Below, in pieces: positions 20,207 through 30,317 of a DNA stretch of 64,000 nucleotides. Below the pieces are notes generated by a model. The model was not told where the DNA came from, did not search any database, and worked only from the letters and a program-made list of their open reading frames with translations. Made by a program: the position numbers and the translations under genes. Origin of the DNA: Torymus aiolomorphi. Taxonomy: Eukaryota > Arthropoda > Insecta > Hymenoptera > Torymidae. Numbering within the stretch: the first letter of the stretch is position 1; every line of letters starts with the position of its first letter. The stretch lies in NCBI GenBank assembly GCA_036365515.1, contig CM070877.1, positions 115,787,321 through 115,851,320 on the forward strand, written 5' to 3'.

Positions 20207-22980
20207 CCGATGTTAATGAGTTCAAAATGATGTAGTTTTTATTTGTGCAACGTTTCGGTAGCTGATTCGCTACCCTTATCAAGCACTGAAATTTATTAAT
20301 ACAAAATAGATACAAGGTCACAGATAAAAAAATATAACATACAATATCCAAACTGCACGTCGAGCTTACCTAAAGATTTCTGTTAAATAATTAACACCGA
20401 CATATACAAAATACTACATACATTCTTCGTTCTGCAAAAATAGAGCCAATAATGTGAAATATATAAAACCTTTGCACAGAGATCAGCCTCAAATAAATAT
20501 AATTGTTACCTGATTTCTTAGGTAAAAACAATCTAAATGTTAACGAAATCATTTCCACCTTCGTAAATCGAATAAATTAGGACGACACGGTAATAAATTA
20601 ATAAATATAACACAACAATTTAATAAATTAACACAGAAGAGAAGCAAAGACAGTCAAAGTAAATAAAAGGAACGTAAACAAGTAGCTGTCTGATATACTA
20701 TTTAAAATTATGGCAGCTGATATACTGATGTCAATAACTAAGTAATAACAAAGCAATTTACCCAGTACATTGCAGTCATAATCTATAAAACTTATTCGAC
20801 TATTAATTAAATAAATAATAGAAGAATTTCCTGTTAAAAGTCCTATTTTATTAAAACAAAGGTCAGTACTATTATAAAATAATAAAATACATCAAGTCAA
20901 ACCTTAAAAAATGTTTTCTTTTTTACACACACAAAAACTCATTTCAAATCTCACGGTCCACTGCAGGAAACTACACCTTTGCACTCGCACTACTACCCAA
21001 AATCATGCGCACGAAGATACGCAGTGCCCCGAGTGACAATACTACAATCATGCTTATAATATATCTAACAAATCAATAGTAACAATTATATTCATTTTCT
21101 ATCTGATTTCCCTTATTTTGTATAAAAGTTGTGAATAGTGACTGCTTAAATTTTGTGTATCTTCTTTTATATTTATTGGGTTATCGTGTAATTTCATGTT
21201 TACCATTTCTGAGATTATTCTTTTTTTCCAACAGCTTTCAGTATCTAATATTTTTGTGTTATCAAAATCAAATTCGTGTTTACATTTTTTAATATGATTG
21301 TTAATTACGAATTTTTTGACATCATCTTTCTTAGTATTTGCAATATGTTCCTTAATTCTTGTGCCAAGCATACGTTTACTTTCTCCTATATAAGACGCAT
21401 TACAATCTTTACAGGAAATCTTGTAAACAATGTTAGTATTTTCATTTTTATCTTGCTTATCTTTCCCTCTTACTATTATTTTGCTAAGATTATTGTTGAT
21501 TTGTGGTACCGTTTTTATGCCATACTTTCTTAAATTATTAGAGACCTCTTTAAAGGTATCTGGAATTGCTTTCCTTGTATACTCTTTATTGTTATTATTA
21601 TTATTATTGTTAAATTTGATTCTGTTCAATCTCTTATTCAAATAATATTCAATAAAATTACTTGGGTAATTATTAATGATTAAGAAATCCCTAACCAGAC
21701 TGATGTTTTTTTCCCAAAACTTTTTGTGTAAAAGTAAAATCACCCTGTCTACTAGATTGTATGCCATTGCTCTTTTCTGAGAAATCGGATGATGTGAATT
21801 AAAGTTTAAAAATCTGCCTGAGAAAGTTGGTTTATGATACCAATCAATGATAATTCTATTATTTTCTTTGATCAGACTTACTTCTAAGAAACGTATAGTA
21901 TTGTTTTTTTCCAACTCATGTGTAAACTTTAAACTATTGTGATACGAATTAAAAACATCCAATACTTGTTTTACTTTACACTTGGGTAAACACATAATAA
22001 TGTCGTCAACATATCTGTAATAAAACAATGGTTTAAAATCTAGTTTTTCTAAGCAAGTTTCCTCCAAATCGACCATCATTATATCAGCAAACGAGGGACT
22101 AATGGGACTACCCATTGGTGACCCATGAATTTGCCGATAATATGTATCGTCAAACTGGAAAAAAGTATTATTCATTAAGAACCTCGAAGTCCCTATTATT
22201 TCGTTCAATGGTATATTATGGTGTCTCATATGTAGGTATCTCTTTTCTATTTCTCTTTTCGTCTTTGAGTCTATTAATTAAATCAGAACTATTTTTTATA
22301 TGTGAGTTGGGTTTCGGTAAACTATTCTGTATTACTGAGTTTAGAGTTTTTGATAATTTGTACGTAGTACTACCAACACAAGACACTATTGGTCTTAGCG
22401 GAGTGTCTTTTTTATGTATCTTTGGAAGTCCATAAAACATGGATAGAATGGTGTTAGTTTGTGTCAATTCATTTTTATGATATTTTTTATTGAAAAAATT
22501 GTTATCGTTCCAACGATTCATTATTCTTTGGACACCTTTCTGTAATTTAGAAAGAGGGTTGCTAGTAACTTGTGTGTAAGTGTTAGTGTCTGTCAATAAA
22601 GTATTCATTTTTTGTTTGCACTGACTTTTGTCAATGGCAACAGTTATATTGCACTTATCAGCCATGGTGAAAAAAACATCATTTGTCTTTAAAAAGCTCT
22701 TAGATTCCTTTAATCTCTGTGCAAAGATTCTATCTTTATAAGCAATATGCTTTTTCTTATTAATATGATCATCTAAACTATTGATAATATTTCTTCGTAT
22801 TAAATTACTTGTCTCTATATGAAATTCGTAACTATCAAGCATATCTTACACATTTTTAATAGTATCTACAATCGACTTCTTTCTATTCATATTGAATACG
22901 TCATTGAATTTGTGCCCTAAAGAAACTAAGTCCACTATTTCTTTCGGAATGTCGATATCAGTTAAGTTACAAAACCATAA
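20207..22980 (-). mobile_element. Penelope-like element (PLE) body
   Basis: Minus-strand element with a reverse transcriptase followed by a GIY-YIG endonuclease, then a ~890-bp 3' region whose outer ~700 bp are repeated in inverted orientation at 34304-35005. The coding region is broken by a TAA and a frameshift, so this copy is inactive. Confidence 0.88.
21099..22980 (-). pseudogene. PLE reverse transcriptase with C-terminal GIY-YIG endonuclease
   Basis: The upstream part (22980-22216) reads DIPKEIVDLVSLGHKFND, a TAA at about 22849, then ADKCNITVAIDKSQCK and MFYGLPKIHKKDTPLRPIVS, the PLE thumb/finger motif. A frameshift near 22225 leads into 22229-21099: HGSPMGSPISPSFADIMM, FYYRYVDDIIMCLPK (YVDD catalytic pair), TIRFLEVSL and YHKPTFSGRFLNF. 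The C-terminus reads NIVYKISCKDCNASYIGES, then RMLGTRIKEH, the GIY-YIG nuclease with its embedded Cys pair. The poly-Asn stretch near 21590 is an AAT repeat. Domain order is diagnostic of Penelope-like elements. Confidence 0.9.
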
Positions 22981-22982
22981 TT

Positions 22983-23135
22983 AAAATATTAATAACAATA
23001 AAGAGTATACAAGGAAAGCATTATTAAACCTACCATATAATCCAGACACCTTTGAAGAAGTCTCTAATAATTTAAGAAAGTATGGCATAAAAACGGTACC
23101 ACAAATCAACAATAATCTTAGCAAAATAGTAGTAA
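22983..23135 (+). pseudogene. Fragment of a second PLE copy, opposite orientation
   Basis: On the plus strand it encodes KEYTRKALLNLPYNPDTFEE followed by VSNNLRKYGIKTVPQ. This matches the linker between RT and endonuclease of the neighbouring PLE but includes LLNLPYNP, which that copy lacks. It therefore comes from a different, more complete copy. It ends near GTAGTAAGAGGG and is followed by a short GTTAGTGTTAGT / ACACTAACACTAAC hairpin. Confidence 0.75.
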
Positions 23136-23475
23136 GAGGGTTAGTGTTAGTATCAAGACAGACACTAACACTAACAAGGAAAGTGCCCGAACTGTCAAAT
23201 TCAAAAAAATTCCAAACCCATATTAAAAAGTAGACCTCCATGCGAGATTCACGAAACCATTTTTTTTATCGGCTGAGAAGTGCTTTATAAGGGTTAAAAT
23301 CACCCCTAAAGTTTACCCCCAAGAAACGTTTTTTTGATATATCTCGGCTTCTACTTAACTTTTTTTAACGAAACAAAATGGAAAGAGTTTCTTATTAAAA
23401 AGTCAAGAAATCCGTGGTAGTACGAACATTAAGGGTTGCATCCCTTATTTTTTAGAGGGTGCAATTGTGTTTTTT
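23136..23475. other. AT-rich spacer with a short hairpin, no gene
   Basis: It contains TTAGTGTTAGT...ACTAACACTAA (about 23142-23178), a small perfect hairpin, and otherwise non-coding AT-rich DNA. Confidence 0.5.
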
Positions 23476-24399
23476 TAAGAATAATTTTTGTTGTGAAAAT
23501 TCATAAAATAATTAAAAGTAGGTCAAAACATTATTTTTGCCAACTACAATAAATAACAGTTGGTGTGTTTGGGCATTCTTCGCGAAACAACCCCTTAAGA
23601 GGTGGTAAACCACCCCTAACACAAATGAATTAGGTATATTTTTTTGGCAATTATTTTTTTCCTTAAAATAGGTTGTTGAAGTCGTTAATCGGAATCCACA
23701 GTTAAATCCACAATAAAAATTTGAAAATAGTGAATTCAATATGGCGAAAAATTAGAAATATTTTAAATTCCACGAAAAATAGTATGTAGACCCCCTAGCG
23801 AAAATTATATTATGTAAATAAGTGTATAATAATGTAACAATGTTTTGTTATGTTATTCTATTATTTATTATTTTTTTATCATACACTTGTTTATTGTAAG
23901 ATAAACAAGTGTATGATAATGTAGTTGTTTGTAAAAAAGTGTAAGAAAACGTAACAAATTGTACTTTTCTACTGGATTTCGGACGCTTTTACATTTTACC
24001 ACAGTTTATACCATTTTTTAATAATTTCTTACTTTTCCTTACATTTGTCTACGTTTTATTACTTTTTAATTTGTACTCTTAATTCAAATTTTATAGGCAT
24101 TCTTACACTTACGTACATCTTTTTACATTTTATTGTATATTTGTACTTTTAATTACATCTTTTTACGTTTATATACAAATTTTGATACACATTTTACATC
24201 GTATCACATATTTGTACACTTTCTTCAAATAGTTCATAATTATACTTTTATAATAATTTATAATTGTACTTTTATTTAAATAAAGCTATAAATAAAATAT
24301 TTTCAAAGATGTAAAGAAAAAATACTAAAACGTAATAAAATGTAAATTATTATGTATTAGAAATATAATTAATATATGTTACAAAATGTAAGTTACTGT

Positions 24400-25787
24400 T
24401 GTCACGGGGTGGATTTTCCGGCTAAGGCACGTTTCTCCTGCGTACCTTAGCGGTTCAATTCCGTATCTCTCGGTTCAACTCCCGGAGATTGAGTAGCCAG
24501 CAGAGGTAACAGACGCTACAACGTCGTGCAATGTTAACCTAAACTGGTGACTTACCGTGCAACACGCAAGTCGAAGACTTGCGCTTTGTTTCTCACCAGT
24601 GACTCGAACTCTCCTCTCGTTCATTGGTTCATGTGCCGGCTGCTCAGATGAAACGATACGTTTTCTCTTACGTAACGACTGCGGAGGCGGCGGGGAGCGG
24701 GGAATGACTAAGGTCGCGAAATAATAACTCGAGCGGTTAAAGTCAATAACAAAAGACTAAGGTTTATTAAATAAAAGAGGTTGTGGTTTGATGATAAATC
24801 AGAAATATAAAAGAATTGAATTTAAGTTCGCGTCTTCTCTATCTAAATGGTGCGCCAGCACGTTACCTTTGACGTCAGCTGCCTCGAAGACTGACTTCAC
24901 GCTCGCGGTAAATTACGCTGCGCACGTGAGGTATAATACGCCTCACGTGAGCGGTACTCTACGTGCGCGCTCACCGAGTAATGCGACGAGGTGTGAGAGC
25001 AGTCGCGATCGCCGCGCGACGCACACAAGTATAAGTGTGAGAGAGAGGGTAGACGGCGGTTTTACACGTGTGCGCACTCTCCGGCTTTGAAAAAGCCGGT
25101 GCTTTGACCTCGCGTTTAACCTTGATGAAGTGCGAGCCCGATGCCTACACTCTCTCCTCGCACTTGCTCTCACCGCACCAGAACGCCTACTTGAAGCCGA
25201 TGTCCAGGTACGACGAGCCTGGACAAGCGGTTACGTGGAGCTAATACGCGGCGCAGAAGAATGCGTGCACGCTTACCTTTTACCCAATTTAGCAACGGCT
25301 CAAGTAGTTGATCGGTCTCGGACGTGTCTGGTCTTACTTCCTGAGCAATATAAAAATCTTGATGCTGCGGTGGAGCGGACACAAAAAGTGCTATTACTTC
25401 CTCCAGACACTAAGTAGTTTGAGTGCGGCAGGTGATACTAGCCTGTCGCACTTAAACTTTGCTCTTTAACGCGCGAAAACCGCAGAAGTACTTCAATACA
25501 CTATTTTTGTATATCACGAGCAAAACTCTCGTGATTCGCGCTCTGACACGGTACTTCTCTTTAAATGAACGAACGAGTCTTCTTTTAATAACGGGCGAAA
25601 CAAGGTGGAGCGAAACGAAAAGCGGTTGCCGAATACCGTAGCGAACTATAAGATGGCCGTCGCCGCGGTCTGCTAGTCATCACGTCGATGCAGCTCAGAT
25701 TCTGCATCGACGCGCCATCTCGCGTTCGCGCGCATGAGTTACTTCAACTACGGCTTATCCGCGACGTCGATACAGCAGGCCGTGACA
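24400..25787 (-). repeat. Gypsy B 3' LTR, full length 1388 bp
   Basis: It starts (plus strand) TGTCACGGGGTGGATTTTCC and ends GCAGGCCGTGACA. It matches 30318-31542 from 24588 onward. Differences include 15-bp and 12-bp short duplications present only in the right copy (near 30803 and 31085). Confidence 0.9.
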
Positions 25788-25797
25788 CCCCCCACCC
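25788..25797 (-). other. Polypurine tract of Gypsy B
   Basis: CCCCCCACCC on the plus strand, i.e. GGGTGGGGGG on the element's strand, directly before its 3' LTR. This fixes the element's orientation independently of the coding sequence. Confidence 0.75.
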
Positions 25798-25963
25798 AGA
25801 TGTCACTTATCTCCTGATAAAGGACTCTGACACTCAATCCGGCGTCGCTAATACCTGAAAAGGGCTAAGGTTCTAGGAATACTCAAGCGAACGCGATTGT
25901 CATAGGAAAATAAAAAAACTTTATTAAAACAATAATAATAATAAAAAAAAATCTAATGCCCCT

Positions 25964-27067
25964 TCATCGGTCAAAATTTGTTTGGCATTTTTGCCGATAA
26001 TAGAAAGGGTTGAGCAGGTCGTGATTCGCGGCTCCAGGGCAGGTAGCTGGGTTGCGGACGTTGAGGTGCCCGCAAAAGAAGCACCGTCTCGCCTCTTCGG
26101 GCAGACGCCGACAAGAGAAAAGAGCCCTTGGAGGCCCAGTTGAGTCCGTTGGAGTGGACGCCCGATCTTGTTGGGGACCCCTCGATAGTCGTCTCCTGGA
26201 GCTACTCCTCTGGCGGCTTTTCGCTCTACTCGGACGGGGCTCTTTTACGGGTGTTATTACCCTACCAGGGGCAGGCCTTCTCCTACCCCTGGCTGCCTCC
26301 TCTTCTTCTGCCCTGGCCCTTGCGAGTTCGGCCTGGACCCGGGCCATCTCTTTTTCCTTGGACTCGCGGAGGCGTCGAGCTTTTTCCAAGGCCTCGCGAG
26401 TTTCGCGAGCCTCGCGAGCCTTACTCTCGCTTCGCTGTCGGCGAAACTCGACTGCCGCCGCGAGCTCTTCTTTGCGGCCCAGGACCAGGTTAAACCACTT
26501 TTCGGAGTGGACCCTCGCCCCTTCATAATCGTGGAAGTTATCCCACTCCCTCATGACGGCCTCTTCCTTTTCTCTAGCCAACTGGAATAGCTCTCGAGAT
26601 GCTACCAAGTTGGCTTCGAGTTTCATCCAAGCGACCGACATGGGGGAGCGACCTGACAACTCACACGATTCGCTATTCTCCGCAGGCTCCTCTACCTACG
26701 GAGTATCGTGGGCGAGGCTCTCCTCACTGGCCCAACTCTTCCGTTTTTCTGACTCCACAGGCTCCACTACCTGTGGAGTCGACGACTCCTCTTTGACTTC
26801 GCTACTCTGGCTAATTACCAAAGTAGTGACGTCTATCGCGGTCTTCGATCGTCTTAGTATCGACCGCGTTGATGAAGGAACTACTGGCTCCCCTGCCGGT
26901 AGTTCCTCTATAGTTACGGAGGATCCCTCTGTGACTCCTCCTAAAATGGCTGGTATTCCGGCATCTGGTATCATCCGGACAGGTGTCGGAGGCAGCAGCT
27001 ACACCTACGTCAGCAGCTGGCCTACCAGCTCGAGGAGCTGTTGCTGGTTCAGCTGTCCAAGACTCAT
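25964..27067 (-). pseudogene. Gypsy B downstream ORF: coiled coil and Cys-rich C-terminus, three TAG stops
   Basis: One frame runs from an ATG at 27067 (MSLGQLNQQQLLELVGQLLT) to a stop at 25964. It is broken only by TAG at 27007-27005, 27001-26999 and 26698-26696. The N-terminal third is acidic and Ser-rich (SSVTIEELPAGEPVVPSS). The last 231 codons contain an alpha-helical charged stretch (EFRRQRSESKAREARETREA and on, a likely coiled coil), an Arg/Ser-rich segment (RQRSSSRRRLSRG) and a terminal CFFCGHLNVRNPATCPG with a later Cys, which could bind zinc. No retroviral envelope features (signal peptide, membrane anchor) are seen. It might be a displaced gag-like nucleic-acid-binding protein or an acquired accessory gene. 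I do not recognise the family. Confidence 0.6.
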
Positions 27068-27093
27068 CCTGCGGACAGAGGAGAAGATAGCGT

Positions 27094-27324
27094 TTATCCT
27101 CGGGAACCGTAGTTCGGATTCGAGCGTGTTCTCCGGGGGGACGTCGAGACGGGGTCGCAGGTTAGTACGCGATTCCGCGAACCTTTCGGTCGGCCACGAG
27201 GTCGTTTTAGGGGCTCGCTCGCAACAGGGACGGGGTTGGTTGGTGCAGGAGAAGTTTCGCCTGGCCTTCTCGTGACTATCGCTGTCTTTCTCGGCCTACC
27301 TCTCCCGCGAGCTTGCGTTGTCAC
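27094..27324 (-). CDS. Gypsy B small AT-hook ORF overlapping the end of pol
   Basis: A 76-codon frame starts with GTG, whose last bases form the pol stop (GTGA overlap). It encodes two AT-hook-like cores, RGRGRPRK and RPRGRPKGSRNR, separated by a Pro/Thr-rich linker, and ends SNPNYGSRG. AT-hooks bind the minor groove of AT-rich DNA. The frame could be reached by a -1 shift or by termination-reinitiation, or it may be a 3' remnant of something longer. The basic, Pro-rich composition differs from pol, but no independent start codon (ATG) is present. Confidence 0.45.
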   Translation of the reverse strand: MTTQARGRGRPRKTAIVTRRPGETSPAPTNPVPVASEPLKRPRGRPKGSRNRVLTCDPVSTSPRRTRSNPNYGSRG

Positions 27325-30278
27325 GCCAACCTCGTCCTGGCTGGCGGCTGCGTTCTCGCAAGTGGCGGATCGCTCTTCGCCGTTTCTTCTTCTTCCCCCG
27401 GTGGTCGGGCGACGTCATCCTCTCCTTCAGTTATATCGCGCTCGTGTGTTTCCTCGTTATCCTCGGGCTCTTCTCCAGCGAAGTATGGCTTCAAGTGTTC
27501 TGCATGGACCAGGTCTTCAATATCTCCTTCCTGATCCACCAGTTTGTACGTGTTGGGCCCTTTCTTCTCCAAAATCTCGTAAGGGCCAATGTATTTCGGT
27601 GCCAACTTCGCCATCACTTCTTGAGCTGCCGAGGATAACACGCGATTCTTCTTCCACACGCGATCTCCAACCTCGAATTTCGGTTCTCTCCGCCTGGCAT
27701 CATATATCTCAGCATGCCTCTCTTGTTCTTCTCTTGAATGGTGACCAGCATCATGTAGGATATTGCTGAGATTTCTCATTCTTTCTAACCAGGCGTCTTC
27801 GTCCTCTTGAACAACAGTCTCTTCGACTACCTGATCTTGTTCCCTCCTCTTAGTCCCAGGAGGCACTGGCTCCCTGCCATAATTTAACATGGCCGGTAAC
27901 TTACCAGTGGCACTATGGGGTGTGTTATTTAGCGCGAACACCAGTTCAGGTAGCTTCTCATCCCATGTATTATGGTTCCCTTCCACAAATGCCATAATAC
28001 TGGTCTTGAGGGTTCTATTCACTCTCTCCACCGGATTTGCTTGAGGATGGTAAGGGGGAGTAAGAGAGTGGTGAACTCCTATTTCGGCCAGATATTGGTC
28101 TATTACCGGGTTCTTAAATTCGGTTCCGTTGTCGGAAAGGAAGACTTCGGGTGTGCCATATCGTAAGACTATTCTATTCTTCAGTTCTTTTCGAATAGTC
28201 TTGCCGTTGGCTTTCCGGATAGGGATACACTCTACCCATCGAGTAAATAAATCCTGGAAGACCAATATATACTCGAATCCGGCTTTGCTTCTGATTAAAG
28301 GACCCATTATATCCGCCGCGACGACTTTCCAAGGCCTATGAATAACTCGCCGCCCCATCAAACCGAGGGGTGGCCTTTGTTCTACCTTGCACTGCTGGCA
28401 TATCAAACATGTTCTGACATGTTCCTTTACTGACTTGTAGTATCTCGGCCAGTAATAATATCGGGATTCTCTCGCGAAGGTCTTCTCCCTTCCGAGATGT
28501 CCAGCAGTAGGGTCGTCGTGACATTCCAGGAGAACTTTCTTCCTTTCCTCCTCAGGAACTACCAGTTTCCATGCATCGTCATCTACGCCTAAATCCTCCT
28601 CGATATCTTGATTTGGACGATACATGTATAGCTGGCCGCCCAATACTTTCCACCTAGGATAAGTATTAGGTTCTTCTAATACCTTTTTCTGCCAGCCGAG
28701 GTACCACTCGTCTTTCGTGGTTACTGCCCACGAGACGGCGCCTACGACTGGTTGTTCTTCGTCCTCGTCTTCTTCATACATTCTCGATAATGCATCCGGC
28801 ACGCAGTTGAGACTCCCTTTGCGATGCTCAACTTCAAAGTTGTGCATCTGCAGCCTAAGCGACCATCTTGCTAGTCTACCTGTCGGGCTACGCAGTGACC
28901 GAATCCAACGCAGACTGCTATGGTCGGTCACTACGAGGAAATTATATCCCTCTACGTATGCCCGAAACTTCTCGATAGCCCATAACACCGCAAGACACTC
29001 TCTTTCTGTTACTGAGTAACTTCGCTCAGCTTTAGAGAGTGAGCGACTCGCAAACTCCAAGACTCGCTCCTGGCCGTCTATCACCTGGAACAATATGGCC
29101 CCCAAACCAGAGTCACTTGCATCAGTTTGTATGACAAAGCGCGAAGCGAAATCCGGACGGTGTAGGACCGGAGCTGAGGCTATGAGTGCCTTGATGTGGT
29201 TGAAGGCTTGTTGTTGTTCCTCTTCCCACACGTACCTGAAGTTTTTCTTCGTTAGACGTGTGAGAGGGTCGGCGATCGTGGCAAAATCGGGAAGAAACTT
29301 CCGATACCACGATGCCATACCGAGGAATCGCCTTAACTGTTTTAGGTTCTTAGGCGCAGGGTATTGCATAACCGGAGCTATCTTATCTGGGTCTGGTCTA
29401 AACCCATCTCGGTTAACGAGAACACCAAGATATTTTACCTCAGATCTACCAAATACGCTCTTCTCTCGGTTGATCGTGAGGCCTGCCTCATTGATTCTTG
29501 CCAATACGCGTTCTAACATCGCTAAATGCTCTTCAAAAGTCTCTGTTACGATGATGATGTCATCTAAATAAGAGAACGCGTATGGCTCTAGTTCGGGCCC
29601 TATGACTCTGTCAATCATGCGCTGAAAGGTGGCTCCTGCGTTCGATAATCCGTATGGCATTCTTTTAAATTGAAATAACCCCAGACCGGGTATTGAGAAT
29701 GCCGTAATCTCCCGCGATTCTTCTTTCAAAGGGATTTGATGGTATGCGCTGCTCAGATCTAAGGTTGATATATAACGGGCGGCTTGGAGCTTCCGTTGGA
29801 TCTGATCCATATTTGGCAGCGGATACGCATCTCCCTTTGCGGCGGCATTCACCTTTCTCATGCCGATCACCATACGATGTTTATTGCCAGCTTTCGGCAC
29901 CATGAAAGCAGGACTGGCCCAGGGGCTCGACGAAGGCTCGATCAATCCGGCTGCAAGCATCTCTCGAACTTGTCGATGCATTTCCTCTTCCAATTTTCTG
30001 GAAATCGGGTATTGTTTCTGCCAGATTGGTCGAGTTTTGCCAACGTCTATATCGTGCTCGGCATAATTAGTGCAGCCGAGTGGAGTGTCTACTGCTGGTA
30101 GTACTCTTGTTAAAAGAGCTTGTAAGCGCTGGTGTTCTTCCAGCGTAATATCGGCGAGACCCGCTGAAGAAGCTTTCATCGTGTCGATGGAGGCGATCCT
30201 GATCTGTGTTGGATCATTTGGATCTGACGAAGAGACACAGGCTAATTCCAGTTCTACACTCTGACCGGATTTCCCCAC
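27321..30278 (-). CDS. Gypsy B pol: reverse transcriptase, RNase H, integrase; 985 codons open
   Basis: Approximate residues: RT 90-265 with LDLSSAYHQIPL (D174) and YLDDIIIV (237-240); RNase H 380-500 with QTDASDSGLGAILFQ (D386) and VTDHSSLRWI; integrase zinc domain H587, H594, C624, C627; integrase core D656, D716 (LSDNGTEFKN) and E751; then a chromodomain-like C-terminal tail (VGDRVWKKNR, YIGPYEILEKKG). All catalytic residues are present and no stop interrupts them. The start is an arbitrary GTG: the frame stays open upstream to the 5' LTR junction, and the protease is missing. The Glu/Asp-rich C-terminus overlaps the AT-hook frame by four bases. Confidence 0.92.
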   Translation of the reverse strand: MGKSGQSVELELACVSSSDPNDPTQIRIASIDTMKASSAGLADITLEEHQRLQALLTRVLPAVDTPLGCTNYAEHDIDVGKTRPIWQKQYPISRKLEEEMHRQVREMLAAGLIEPSSSPWASPAFMVPKAGNKHRMVIGMRKVNAAAKGDAYPLPNMDQIQRKLQAARYISTLDLSSAYHQIPLKEESREITAFSIPGLGLFQFKRMPYGLSNAGATFQRMIDRVIGPELEPYAFSYLDDIIIVTETFEEHLAMLERVLARINEAGLTINREKSVFGRSEVKYLGVLVNRDGFRPDPDKIAPVMQYPAPKNLKQLRRFLGMASWYRKFLPDFATIADPLTRLTKKNFRYVWEEEQQQAFNHIKALIASAPVLHRPDFASRFVIQTDASDSGLGAILFQVIDGQERVLEFASRSLSKAERSYSVTERECLAVLWAIEKFRAYVEGYNFLVVTDHSSLRWIRSLRSPTGRLARWSLRLQMHNFEVEHRKGSLNCVPDALSRMYEEDEDEEQPVVGAVSWAVTTKDEWYLGWQKKVLEEPNTYPRWKVLGGQLYMYRPNQDIEEDLGVDDDAWKLVVPEEERKKVLLECHDDPTAGHLGREKTFARESRYYYWPRYYKSVKEHVRTCLICQQCKVEQRPPLGLMGRRVIHRPWKVVAADIMGPLIRSKAGFEYILVFQDLFTRWVECIPIRKANGKTIRKELKNRIVLRYGTPEVFLSDNGTEFKNPVIDQYLAEIGVHHSLTPPYHPQANPVERVNRTLKTSIMAFVEGNHNTWDEKLPELVFALNNTPHSATGKLPAMLNYGREPVPPGTKRREQDQVVEETVVQEDEDAWLERMRNLSNILHDAGHHSREEQERHAEIYDARRREPKFEVGDRVWKKNRVLSSAAQEVMAKLAPKYIGPYEILEKKGPNTYKLVDQEGDIEDLVHAEHLKPYFAGEEPEDNEETHERDITEGEDDVARPPGEEEETAKSDPPLARTQPPARTRLA

Positions 30279-30317
30279 TATCAGCCTGTTCTCTACGGAG
30301 TCGTGCGTTGTCTCAAA

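Noticed and set aside
20207..20908. Hammerhead ribozyme in the PLE end, as known from other PLEs
   Set aside because: I looked for the CTGATGA...GAAA core on both strands and did not recognise it. A covariance search could still find a diverged version.
23136..23180. TTAGTGTTAGT hairpin as telomeric repeat
   Set aside because: Only two units per arm, and not the TTAGG repeat of insects. It is a short hairpin.
23512..23739. 75-codon ORF repeated at 32091-32315
   Set aside because: It lies in the arms of a foldback, with no domain. Its conservation follows from the inverted repeat.
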